From contig JACPVS010000017.1 of NCBI GenBank assembly GCA_016197365.1, forward strand, positions 266,742 to 330,741: a stretch of 64,000 bases of DNA. Reading direction: 5' to 3'. Origin of the DNA: Mycolicibacterium cosmeticum (GTDB taxonomy: Bacteria; Actinomycetota; Actinomycetes; Mycobacteriales; Mycobacteriaceae). This document shows, in pieces, positions 50,884-60,364 of this stretch. Each line of letters opens with the position of its first letter. Positions within the stretch are counted from its first letter, which is position 1. A program made the translations under genes and the position numbers. The notes under the pieces were generated by a model that was given only the letters and a program-made list of their open reading frames with translations, was not told the DNA's origin and did no database searches.

Positions 50884-52410
50884 GTGCCCTTACAACTGAA
50901 ACACCTGAATGTCGGCGAGTTGATCGGCCCGGCAGGGGGTGATCCCTGGCAGATGGACAGAGAACTCGAAGGCGGGTCGCCGGGCGAGATTAGTGAACTC
51001 GCAACTGCGTTCTACAACGCAGGCGTATGCACCAAGGAAACAAGCGATGAGTTCAACACAGCCAAACAGCGGTTCGAATCTGCCTGGGATCGTCAGGACG
51101 GCGGAGCGCATCCGATCAACGATTCAGCCGAGGTGCATCGGGCGACCGACTCGCTTCATCTCACCCGAGAACAGATGTCGAGGACGGGAGTTCAACTGCA
51201 AAACGTCGCTGCCGCACTCTCCGAAAGTCAGAGAAGCGGGAAGATTTCCATTGGTAATTTAGCAGCCAGACTGCAGCAACTCGACGGCCAGATCGAAGCG
51301 GCCATCGCCGTAGCTTCCGCCAATGGCACTACAGCGGATTGGTCCGAGCTGAAGGCGGCCGCGGTAGCCGCCACCTCCAATTCACTACGCGAGATGCAGT
51401 CCATTCACACCGCCTACGGAAATGCACTGGACAAAGCGACCCAGGCAATGGCAGCCGACAATTATCACGCAGATCCCACGCCTGATATCGACGGACAGGC
51501 AGAGCAGCGAAACTACGGACAGTCCGAAGCGCAGAAATACGGGGAAACGCAACGCGCTGCGGATCAGGACTTGGTCAACTCTCCTGGTGAATGGACGCCC
51601 GAGAAGCAGTCGGCAGCAAGTCGATTACGCGACTACGCCACGATCAATGATCCGACTGCCAGTGTGGATGAGACGCGCTTCGCGGGGGAACGGCTCGATG
51701 ACTACGAGACGTCAAAAGCGACGGGTCCGCTGCCGATCGATCCGGTTCTCGGCGGCGACGCACGCACGCGCGCTCAGCGACGACTGGAGATGCAACAGAA
51801 GTTGGAACAAGGACTTCTGGGCTCGGCCGGAATGACACCCGACCAAGCCACCGAGTTCTTGGACACGTCTGAAAAGCAAGCGCGCGAACTGGTCATTACG
51901 CGCGTCCAAGAACAACTCCAACAAGCCGGCATGTCACCTCAAGGAGCTGCCCAAGCAGCTAGTGATGTGTCTCATGGAATCATCCCCAAAGAACTGGTCG
52001 AAGGCGCGTCCGCAGCGGGCAAGCCAATCTCGGGGCTGAAAGAGGCCTTCGATCGGACGGCCGAGTCGCTGCCCACTGGCAACCATTGGGATGATTCAGT
52101 AGTCACTTATTCCGCTCGTGATGTCGAAGCCCTCAAAGCAGTCGGTAGCAAACTGGGTGTTGCAGGCAACCTGGTTGACCTCGGCGTAGGCCTGTACGAC
52201 ACACAGCACGGCGTGCCTGTTGGACAGGTTGTCGCGAAGACTGGCGGAGGGATGGCTGGCGCGTGGGCGTTGGGCGCACTGGGCGCCGAGATCGGCGCGC
52301 CTGCCGGCCCGCCCGGAGCGTTCATCGGGTCCGTCACTTTAGGCACACTTGGGGCCATTTACGGCGAAGATGCCGGTGACCAGCTCTACGACTGGATTGC
52401 CGGCAAATGA
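50884..52410 (+). CDS. Probable type VII-secreted polymorphic toxin with glycine-zipper C-terminus
   Basis: A 508-residue protein from a GTG start. The N-terminal ~200 residues (MPLQLKHLNVGELIGPAGGD, then PWQMDRELEGGSPGEISELA, and coiled-coil helices with FESAWDRQDGG) match the putative T7SS signal domain shared by actinobacterial polymorphic toxins. The middle has EWTPEKQSAASRLRDYATI and LGGDARTRAQRRLEMQQKLE. The last ~90 residues are a hydrophobic glycine-zipper region (GAWALGALGAEIGAPAGPPG, GAFIGSVTLGTLGAIYG) ending DQLYDWIAGK, a plausible membrane-inserting domain. A membrane protein gene overlaps its stop by four bases. Toxicity is inferred. Confidence 0.65.
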   Translation: MPLQLKHLNVGELIGPAGGDPWQMDRELEGGSPGEISELATAFYNAGVCTKETSDEFNTAKQRFESAWDRQDGGAHPINDSAEVHRATDSLHLTREQMSRTGVQLQNVAAALSESQRSGKISIGNLAARLQQLDGQIEAAIAVASANGTTADWSELKAAAVAATSNSLREMQSIHTAYGNALDKATQAMAADNYHADPTPDIDGQAEQRNYGQSEAQKYGETQRAADQDLVNSPGEWTPEKQSAASRLRDYATINDPTASVDETRFAGERLDDYETSKATGPLPIDPVLGGDARTRAQRRLEMQQKLEQGLLGSAGMTPDQATEFLDTSEKQARELVITRVQEQLQQAGMSPQGAAQAASDVSHGIIPKELVEGASAAGKPISGLKEAFDRTAESLPTGNHWDDSVVTYSARDVEALKAVGSKLGVAGNLVDLGVGLYDTQHGVPVGQVVAKTGGGMAGAWALGALGAEIGAPAGPPGAFIGSVTLGTLGAIYGEDAGDQLYDWIAGK

Positions 52411-53012
52411 CGAGTGATGCCGCTCTGGCCGTTGCGTTTCTAGGGTTGGCTGCGATGGCGCGTGCTCCACGTGGCAATGTCACGGCTGGGCGGCTCACGT
52501 ACTGGGTTGGAACGCTGATCACCTCTGTCGCAGGCTACTTCGTTGCCGCGCCACAAGGGTTGAAGTCGGCGATTGGCGCTGCGGTATTCGTCTTCGGCGC
52601 AGCCACTTTCGTGGCATACGCATATACCCCATTCCTTCAGGTAAAAAAGCGTCGCATCTCCTTCTATAGCGACCGCCCTCAGCCCTACGGCGCGGCGGTT
52701 ACTGCGAAGAAATCTTGGTGGCGAGCCTTGGTTGCCCTGGCCGTTCTCATGTTCGGTCTCGCCTCCTACATCACAGGCGACGGCAATGCGTTTTTGGCAG
52801 CAGGAGCCTTCGTCGCGGTCATAGTCATCGGCGCGATCTTCGGGTATCGGGACGCATCGGTCGATGCGGGAATCGCTGCGGGCCAACACCTACAGCTGAC
52901 TCTTGCTGCTCTCTTAACTGCAGGCACCTTCGGGATCGCATACTTCTGTGGGTACTACGTAAGCCGACGCCTCGTATCGACACGCCATAGCCAGGGCCGA
53001 CATCACGGGTAA
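52407..53012 (+). CDS. Multi-pass membrane protein, candidate immunity protein
   Basis: A 201-residue protein with five or six predicted membrane helices, including LTYWVGTLITSVAGYFVAA, AIGAAVFVFGAATFVAYAYT, WWRALVALAVLMFGLASYI, AFLAAGAFVAVIVIGAIFGY and LTLAALLTAGTFGIAYFCGY. No transporter or enzyme motif is visible. Its ATG overlaps the stop of the toxin-like gene by four bases, the usual arrangement for toxin-immunity pairs, and membrane immunity proteins are expected against membrane-acting toxins. The sequence itself is unfamiliar. Confidence 0.6.
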   Translation: MTSDAALAVAFLGLAAMARAPRGNVTAGRLTYWVGTLITSVAGYFVAAPQGLKSAIGAAVFVFGAATFVAYAYTPFLQVKKRRISFYSDRPQPYGAAVTAKKSWWRALVALAVLMFGLASYITGDGNAFLAAGAFVAVIVIGAIFGYRDASVDAGIAAGQHLQLTLAALLTAGTFGIAYFCGYYVSRRLVSTRHSQGRHHG

Positions 53013-53023
53013 CACCCCGAAAC

Positions 53024-55681
53024 TCAGACCACAGCCCGGCCCGCCGCGGCGCCGGTCACCGTGACGCTCACCGCGGACGCCCCGTCCTCTGCCGCGATGA
53101 CGAGCTTGGTCGCGTTGGGCGCAGACACCACGTGCCCGCCGGTGACGGCCACCTGGTAGCCGTTGGGGTATTGCACGGCCGGTACCGAGATGGTGGTCAG
53201 CGATCCCGTGGCGAAATCGCCGGAGCCGTCCGCCTTCGCGGTCGAGTAGTCGAACGCGAGCGTGCCGTCGGCGTAGGACCACTTCTTCGGGATGCCGGAC
53301 ACCACCTGCGGGTACGGCGCCGAGAGGATCGCCAGGTTGCCGGTATTGACGTTGTCGCCGGTCGGCGGCAGCACGGGGTCGTAGACGAGCGCCTCGCCGT
53401 CATGCGTTCCGCTGGTAGTGATGTCGCCCTTGCCGGTGTAGGCCCACACGGCCCAGCTCATCAGGTAGCTGTCCCCGGCACGCATCTGTTTGGTCAGATC
53501 CCCCTTGGCGCTGGTGGCCCCGAACTCGTTCATGAAAGCCGGTATCCCGTGGTGCGCCGCGTAGTTGTGCGCGCCGCGGGCCAGCGCCTTGGCGATATAG
53601 CCGCACAGCGCGGACAGACTCGATCCGCCGCAGTAATCATGAAATGCCAGAACAACATTCGGGTCATCGACCGTGCCGAGACTGGTGGGGAAGCCGAGGA
53701 TATCCAAGATTTCGGACACCGCCGGGTTCGCAGGTTCGATGTACACCGGCGTGGTCGGGTCGACGGCCCGGATGGCCGAGATCACCTGGTTGTAGAACGG
53801 GGTCAACTGCTGATATCCGAAGAAGGGACTGCCGAGCAGGGTCGGCAACCAGGAGAAGCCCGGGAACGGCTCGTTGATCACGTCGTAGCCGATCACCGCG
53901 GTGTTGCCACTGAAATAGCTCGCCACGTGCTCCCACATCTGGGCGTACGCGTCTTGCAGGCCCAACCCCGTCGGCGACTCTGCGTTGCTCCAGAACTGGG
54001 TCCAGGCATGGTTCGTCGCGAGGTTCAGGTAGTAGCTGCCGGGGAAGCCGAAGTTCTGGTTGGGCAACCCGCCGGTCTGGGTCGCCCATTCCGGGGCGCC
54101 CTCGCCGGCGAACGTGCCGCCGTACAGGTCCTGGTGCATGTCCAGCAAGGTGTAAATACCGTGGTCGGCCAGCATCTGCACGGTCTGTTTGAGCGAAGCC
54201 AGGTAGGTGGTGTCGTACTCACCGGGCTCGGGTTCCACTGCCTCCCAGATGACACCGAGGCGCACCACGTTGAATCCGTTGGCAGCCAGAAACTGCGCGT
54301 CGTCCTCGCTGAACCCACTGGCGGCCGGCTCGAACGGTGCCAGCTTGTACACCTGGTTGACGCCATGCAAGAGGACGACCTGGCCATCGCTATTGGTGAT
54401 CCAGGTCCCGGTGGTCGACAGTCCCCCAACCGACGCCGCAATGGCGCTCCCCGATTCTCCGAAACGCCCTACGTCACCATGTGTTCCGAGCAGTCCGGCG
54501 TTGCCACCCGCACCGCCGAGGGCGGGCAGGCCGGTGGGGCCGCCCCCGACACCGCTGTTCCCGGCATCACCACCGTCGCCGCCGCTACCCAGTAATCGCG
54601 CGCCGTCACCGCCGTTTCCGCCTCTGCCGCCGTCGATTCCGTCGCCGCCGTCGCCACCCAGACCGCCGATTCCGAACAGCAGACCGGACCCGTCACCGCC
54701 CTTGCCGCCGGCGCCGCCGGTCGTTCCTGCTCCGCCGTCACCGCCGCCGCCACCGATGCCTAGGAGCACGCCACCGGTTCCGCCGCGACCACCGGTCGCT
54801 CCGGCCCCGCCGTCACCGCCCGCGCCTCCATCGCCCAGCAACCCGGCTTTACCGCCTGCACCGCCGGCGTGTCCGGCGACCGTGCTGGTCCAGCCCGCGC
54901 CGCCGTCGCCGAGCAGCCAGCCACCCGCGCCGCCGTCGGGATGTTCGGCGGTGCCCGGGGCCCCGTCACCGATCACGTACGAGCCGGCGACGCTGTTGAC
55001 GACGCCGTTGACCTGGTGTCCGAGTTCCGTGCCGATCCACGCCTCGGCCACGGTGTGCACGGGTGTGTAGACGAAGCGCCGGAACAATCCGACGGGCGAC
55101 GTGGGAATCGGACCGGTGGCGACGACCTGTACCGCGTGTACGGCGGCAGCCGCGACGGCGCTGACGCCGTCGACGATCACGCGGACCTCCCGCGCGGCAC
55201 CGGCGACGACCGACTGGACCAGACCGACGACCGCGGGCACCTTGGGCGCCGCGGTGCCGCCCGCCGTCGCGAGCGGCGCAGCGTAGGCGGAAACCTTCTG
55301 GGCCACCGACTCTTTGGCCACGGGTGCGGCGGTGACGGCGGGCGCCGGTGTCGAGTCGGCAGCCTTGGCGACCGTCGACCGGCGGCGGTGCGCCGGCTTG
55401 GCCGCCGGGGCGTCGGAGTCTGCGGCGGCCTGTACCGCCGCCGTCGCCGACTCGCGGGTGTCGGTGACGCGACTCTTCTTCTTGCGATGCGGTTTTGCGG
55501 TGGGCTTGACCGAATTATTTTCCGCAGCAGTCTCATTGGAAGAATGAGCGCTCGCCGAGGATGTTCCCGTGTCCGAACCGGCCGGGGTCTCCGCCGTGGC
55601 CACGCCCGCGCCGGCCAGCATCGCGGCCGAAACACCCGCCGTGACGAGCCCGGCACCTACCCACGTCGACACCTGTTGCAT
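53024..55681 (-). CDS. Secreted endoglycoceramidase/cellulase-like (GH5) protein with PGRS-like repeat
   Basis: An 885-residue exported protein. A signal peptide (QQVSTWVGAGLVTAGVSAAM, cleaved near ATA) and a long Ala/Thr/Lys linker precede a glycine-rich PGRS-like section (about residues 240-405, with repeated GGDGG and GGAGG). The C-terminal TIM barrel is GH5-like: YTLLDMHQDLYGG, acid/base Glu604 in YDVINEPFPG, and nucleophile Glu719 in FMNEFGATSAKG. The combination resembles endoglycoceramidase-type enzymes. It lacks a PE domain, so it is not a PE_PGRS protein. It sits between the T7SS cassette and ipdF. Confidence 0.82.
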   Translation of the reverse strand: MQQVSTWVGAGLVTAGVSAAMLAGAGVATAETPAGSDTGTSSASAHSSNETAAENNSVKPTAKPHRKKKSRVTDTRESATAAVQAAADSDAPAAKPAHRRRSTVAKAADSTPAPAVTAAPVAKESVAQKVSAYAAPLATAGGTAAPKVPAVVGLVQSVVAGAAREVRVIVDGVSAVAAAAVHAVQVVATGPIPTSPVGLFRRFVYTPVHTVAEAWIGTELGHQVNGVVNSVAGSYVIGDGAPGTAEHPDGGAGGWLLGDGGAGWTSTVAGHAGGAGGKAGLLGDGGAGGDGGAGATGGRGGTGGVLLGIGGGGGDGGAGTTGGAGGKGGDGSGLLFGIGGLGGDGGDGIDGGRGGNGGDGARLLGSGGDGGDAGNSGVGGGPTGLPALGGAGGNAGLLGTHGDVGRFGESGSAIAASVGGLSTTGTWITNSDGQVVLLHGVNQVYKLAPFEPAASGFSEDDAQFLAANGFNVVRLGVIWEAVEPEPGEYDTTYLASLKQTVQMLADHGIYTLLDMHQDLYGGTFAGEGAPEWATQTGGLPNQNFGFPGSYYLNLATNHAWTQFWSNAESPTGLGLQDAYAQMWEHVASYFSGNTAVIGYDVINEPFPGFSWLPTLLGSPFFGYQQLTPFYNQVISAIRAVDPTTPVYIEPANPAVSEILDILGFPTSLGTVDDPNVVLAFHDYCGGSSLSALCGYIAKALARGAHNYAAHHGIPAFMNEFGATSAKGDLTKQMRAGDSYLMSWAVWAYTGKGDITTSGTHDGEALVYDPVLPPTGDNVNTGNLAILSAPYPQVVSGIPKKWSYADGTLAFDYSTAKADGSGDFATGSLTTISVPAVQYPNGYQVAVTGGHVVSAPNATKLVIAAEDGASAVSVTVTGAAAGRAVV

Positions 55682-55726
55682 GAAATCGGACGCTAACTCA
55701 CAACGTCGCGGAAATCTGCAAAATTG

Positions 55727-56511
55727 TCAGGCGCGCTGGCTCGACACCGAGATGATCTCGCCGGTCAGATAGCTGGAGTAGTCACTGGCGAGGAAGGCGA
55801 TGGTGGTCGCGATCTCCCACGGTTCGGCGGCGCGACCGAAGGCTTCATCGCCCGCGAGCCTGTCGAGCAGTTCCGCCGACGATGTCTTCTCCAGGAACTT
55901 GTGCCGGGCGATGCTCGGCGACACCGCATTGATCCGCACTCCGTATTCGACGGCTTCGATTGCGCTGCAACGGGTCAGCGCCATCACGCCGGCCTTGGCC
56001 GCCGCGTAGTGCGACTGCGAGTGCTGAGCGCGCCAGCCGAGCACGCTGGCGTTGTTGACGATGACGCCGCCGTGCGGGGCATCGCGGAAGTACCGCAACG
56101 CGGCCCGGGTGGCGCGCATGACCGAGGTGAGCGTGACGTTGAGGACGCGGTCCCATTCGTCGTCGGTCATGTCGATCACCGGGGTCTGACCGCCGAGTCC
56201 GGCGTTGTTGACCAGCACATCGATCCGGCCGGCCTTCTCCACCGCGCCGGTGATCAGCGCGTCGACGGCCTCGGTGGAAGTGACGTCGCAGACCACGGCG
56301 TCGACCTTGCCCAGCCCGAGGGCCGCCAGTTCGTCGCGGGTCTCGTTCAGGCGGCGCTCGTGGAAGTCGGACACCACGACGTCGGCACCCTCCAGCAGCG
56401 CCCGACGTGCCGTCGTCGATCCGATCCCGGTGCCGGCGGCGGCGGTCACCAGGACCACCTTCCCCTTCAGAAGTCCGTGACCCTCAATCTCTTTCGGGGC
56501 GTCGGCGAGAC

Positions 56512-56515
<4 letters not shown>
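55727..56515 (-). CDS. ipdF: HIP-pathway SDR dehydrogenase IpdF
   Basis: A 262-residue SDR. It shows VVLVTAAAGTGIGSTTARRA, LVNNAGLGGQTPVIDMTDDE and YAAAKAGVMALTRCSAIEAV. IpdF oxidises the 5-hydroxyl of a HIP-derived CoA ester (5-OH-HIC-CoA branch) in ring C/D catabolism. Its length equals Rv3559c. It overlaps the fadE30 stop by four bases and shares its KstR2 control. Confidence 0.9.
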
Positions 56516-57666
<1,151 letters not shown>

Positions 57667-57682
57667 CCTTGTAGGCTAACCT

Positions 57683-57696
57683 ACCAAGCACTTGCT
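57683..57696. promoter_or_regulatory. KstR2 operator (divergent fadE30/fadD3)
   Basis: ACCAAGCACTTGCT has the CAAG..CTTG core. It lies almost exactly in the middle of the 47-base gap between fadE30 and fadD3 (16 and 17 bases from the two starts), so both transcripts must begin very close to their start codons. Confidence 0.88.
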
Positions 57697-57713
57697 TTGT
57701 TAGAGGAGCGTCG

Positions 57714-59234
57714 ATGACGACCGACCCGCGGACCGTTCCGGCCGTGCTGGACCGTATTGCCGTGCAGCTTTCGGACCACGACGCGCTGGTCACGACCGAT
57801 AAGAGCCTCACCTACGGACAGCTGCGCGACGAAGTACGCCAGGCCGCGGCCGCCATCATCGACCTGGGCGTGGTCGCGGGTGACCCCGTCGCCATATGGT
57901 CCCCCAACACCTGGCACTGGGTCGTCGCCGCCCTGGCAACGCACTACGCGGGCGCCGTCGTCGTGCCGCTGAACACGCGCTACACGGCCAGCGAGGCCGC
58001 CGACATCCTGGCCCGCACCGAGGCTCCTCTGCTGATCGCCGCCGGCGAGTTCCTCGGCGCCGACCGCACGGCGCAACTCGACCGCGATGCCCTGCCCGCG
58101 CTGCGCCACATCGTGCGGGTGCCCATCGACAAAGCAGACGGCACATGGGACGAGTTCGTGGCCCGCGGCACCGATCTCGATGCCGTCGACGCGCGCGCGG
58201 CGGCGGTGCAACCCGACGACGTCTCCGACATCCTGTTCACTTCCGGCACCACCGGGCGCAGCAAGGGGGTGCGGTGCGCGCACCGGCAATCCCTGGATGC
58301 GTCGGCGGCCTGGGCGGCATGCGGTGAGGTCACCAGCGCCGACCGCTACCTGTGCATCAACCCGTTCTTCCACAACTTCGGGTTCAAGGCCGGCATCCTG
58401 GCCTGCCTGCAGACCGGCGCGACCCTGATTCCGCAGCTGACCTTCGACCCCGAGCAGGCGATGAAAGCCGTTGCCGAGCAGAAGATCACCGTGCTGCCCG
58501 GCCCGCCGACGATCTATCAGATGCTGCTGGATCACCCGCGGCGCGGCGACTACGACCTGAGCTCGCTGCGGTTCGCGGTGACCGGTGCCGCGGTGGTCCC
58601 GGTGGTGCTGATAGAACGGATGCAGTCCGAACTCGACATCGACATCGTGCTGACCGCGTACGGCCTGACTGAGGGCAGCGGATTCGGCACCATGTGCCGC
58701 TCGTCGGACGATGCCGTCACCGTCGCCACCACGTGTGGCCGACCGATCGCAGATTTCGAACTGCGCCTTGCTGATTCCGGCGAGGTACTGCTGCGCGGCC
58801 CGAACGTCATGCTGGGCTACCTGGATGACCCGGACGCCACCGCGGCTGCCATCGATTCCGACGGCTGGTTGCACACCGGCGATATCGGCACTCTGGACGC
58901 AGCGGGCAACCTGACCATCACCGACCGGCTCAAAGACATGTACATCTGCGGCGGATTCAACGTGTACCCCGCCGAGATCGAACAGGTGCTGGCCCGGTTG
59001 GACGGTGTCGCCGACTCCGCGGTGATCGGCGTTCCCGACGACAGGCTCGGCGAGGTCGGCAAGGCCTTCGTGGTGCTCAAGCCCGGCACCGCACTCGACG
59101 AGGCGGCCGTGATCGCCTACGCACGCGAACATCTGGCGAACTTCAAGGCACCACGTTCGGTGGTGTTCCTCGACGTTCTGCCGCGTAACCCAGGAGGCAA
59201 AGTGGTTAAACCACAACTGCGAGAGACGATCTGA
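57714..59234 (+). CDS. fadD3: HIP-CoA synthetase FadD3
   Basis: A 506-residue acyl-CoA synthetase (ANL superfamily). The AMP-binding loop is ILFTSGTTGRSKGVRCAH, and the A8/hinge motifs are WLHTGDIGTLDAAGNLTI and DRLKDMYICGGFNVYPAEIE, with the catalytic lysine in PRNPGGKVVKPQL. FadD3 activates HIP, the C/D-ring propionate, to HIP-CoA, the KstR2 effector. Its stop overlaps the fadE31 start by one base, and it heads the fadE31-fadE32-fadE33 operon. Confidence 0.93.
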   Translation: MTTDPRTVPAVLDRIAVQLSDHDALVTTDKSLTYGQLRDEVRQAAAAIIDLGVVAGDPVAIWSPNTWHWVVAALATHYAGAVVVPLNTRYTASEAADILARTEAPLLIAAGEFLGADRTAQLDRDALPALRHIVRVPIDKADGTWDEFVARGTDLDAVDARAAAVQPDDVSDILFTSGTTGRSKGVRCAHRQSLDASAAWAACGEVTSADRYLCINPFFHNFGFKAGILACLQTGATLIPQLTFDPEQAMKAVAEQKITVLPGPPTIYQMLLDHPRRGDYDLSSLRFAVTGAAVVPVVLIERMQSELDIDIVLTAYGLTEGSGFGTMCRSSDDAVTVATTCGRPIADFELRLADSGEVLLRGPNVMLGYLDDPDATAAAIDSDGWLHTGDIGTLDAAGNLTITDRLKDMYICGGFNVYPAEIEQVLARLDGVADSAVIGVPDDRLGEVGKAFVVLKPGTALDEAAVIAYAREHLANFKAPRSVVFLDVLPRNPGGKVVKPQLRETI

Positions 59235-60364
59235 TGGACCTGAATTTCGATGAGGGAACCGAGGAGTTCCGAGCCGAGGTCCGCGAATTCCTGACGGCCA
59301 ACCGGGAGTCCTTCCCGACGAAGTCCTACGACACCCTCGAAGGCTTCGAGCAGCACAGGGTCTGGGACAAGGTCCTTTTCGACGCAGGCCTGTCGGTGAT
59401 CGCCTGGCCCAAGGAGTACGGCGGCCGCGACGCGACCCTGCTGCAATGGGTCGCGTTCGAAGAGGAATACTTTCGCGCCGGAGCTCCCGGGCGGGCGAGT
59501 GCCAACGGCACCTCGATGCTGGCCCCCACCCTGTTCGCGCACGGCACGAAGGAACAATTGGACCGGGTTCTGCCGAAAATGGCCAGCGGTGAGGAGATCT
59601 GGGCCCAGGCCTGGTCCGAACCGGAGTCGGGCAGCGACCTCGCGTCCCTGCGGTCGACCGCCACCAGGGTCGACGGCGGCTGGAAGCTCAACGGGCAGAA
59701 GATCTGGAGTTCGCGTGCCCCGTTCGGTGAGCGCGGCTTCGGCCTGTTCCGCTCGGACCCGGAAGCTCAACGGCACAAGGGCCTGACCTACTTCATGTTC
59801 GACCTGAAAGCGGACGGCATCACCGTGCGTCCCATCGCGCAACTCGGCGGCGACACCGGCTTCGGCGAGGTCTTCCTCGACGACGTTTTCGTGCCGGACG
59901 AAGACGTCATCGGCGAGGTCAACGAGGGCTGGCGCGCCGCGATGAGCACGTCCAGCAACGAGCGCGGCATGTCGCTGCGCAGCCCGGCCCGCTTCCTGGC
60001 GCCCGCGGAACGGCTGGTTGCGCAATGGAAGTCGAACCCGGACCCGGTTTTCACCGATCGGGTGGCCGATGCGTGGATCAAGGCGCAGGCCTACCGGCTG
60101 CACACTTTCGGGACCGTCACCCGGCTGGCCGGTGGTGGCGAACTCGGCGCGGAATCGTCGGTCACCAAGGTGTTCTGGTCGGACCTCGATGTCGCCCTGC
60201 ACCAGACCGCCCTCGACCTGCAGGCTGCGGACGGCGAGATCGTCGACCACTGGACCGAGGGTCTGCTGTTCGCTCTGGGCGGACCGATCTATGCCGGTAC
60301 CAACGAGATTCAGCGCAACATCATCGCCGAGCGTCTGCTGGGCTTGCCGAGAGAACCGAAATGA
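59234..60364 (+). CDS. fadE31: Acyl-CoA dehydrogenase FadE31
   Basis: A 376-residue acyl-CoA dehydrogenase. It has WPKEYGGRDATLLQWVAFEE, AQAWSEPESGSDLASLRSTA, NGQKIWSSRAPFGERGFGLF and the C-terminal GGPIYAGTNEIQRNIIAERL. It belongs to the C/D-ring dehydrogenase set (FadE31-FadE32-FadE33), whose members work as heteromeric pairs. It overlaps fadE32 by four bases (ATGA). Confidence 0.9.
   Translation: MDLNFDEGTEEFRAEVREFLTANRESFPTKSYDTLEGFEQHRVWDKVLFDAGLSVIAWPKEYGGRDATLLQWVAFEEEYFRAGAPGRASANGTSMLAPTLFAHGTKEQLDRVLPKMASGEEIWAQAWSEPESGSDLASLRSTATRVDGGWKLNGQKIWSSRAPFGERGFGLFRSDPEAQRHKGLTYFMFDLKADGITVRPIAQLGGDTGFGEVFLDDVFVPDEDVIGEVNEGWRAAMSTSSNERGMSLRSPARFLAPAERLVAQWKSNPDPVFTDRVADAWIKAQAYRLHTFGTVTRLAGGGELGAESSVTKVFWSDLDVALHQTALDLQAADGEIVDHWTEGLLFALGGPIYAGTNEIQRNIIAERLLGLPREPK

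Noticed and set aside
53132..54595. Long forward reading frame opposite the GH5-like gene
   Set aside because: Antisense shadow; the minus strand shows intact catalytic motifs and a signal peptide.
53024..55681. PE_PGRS protein
   Set aside because: The Gly-rich repeats resemble PGRS, but the N-terminus is a Sec signal peptide and no PE domain is present.
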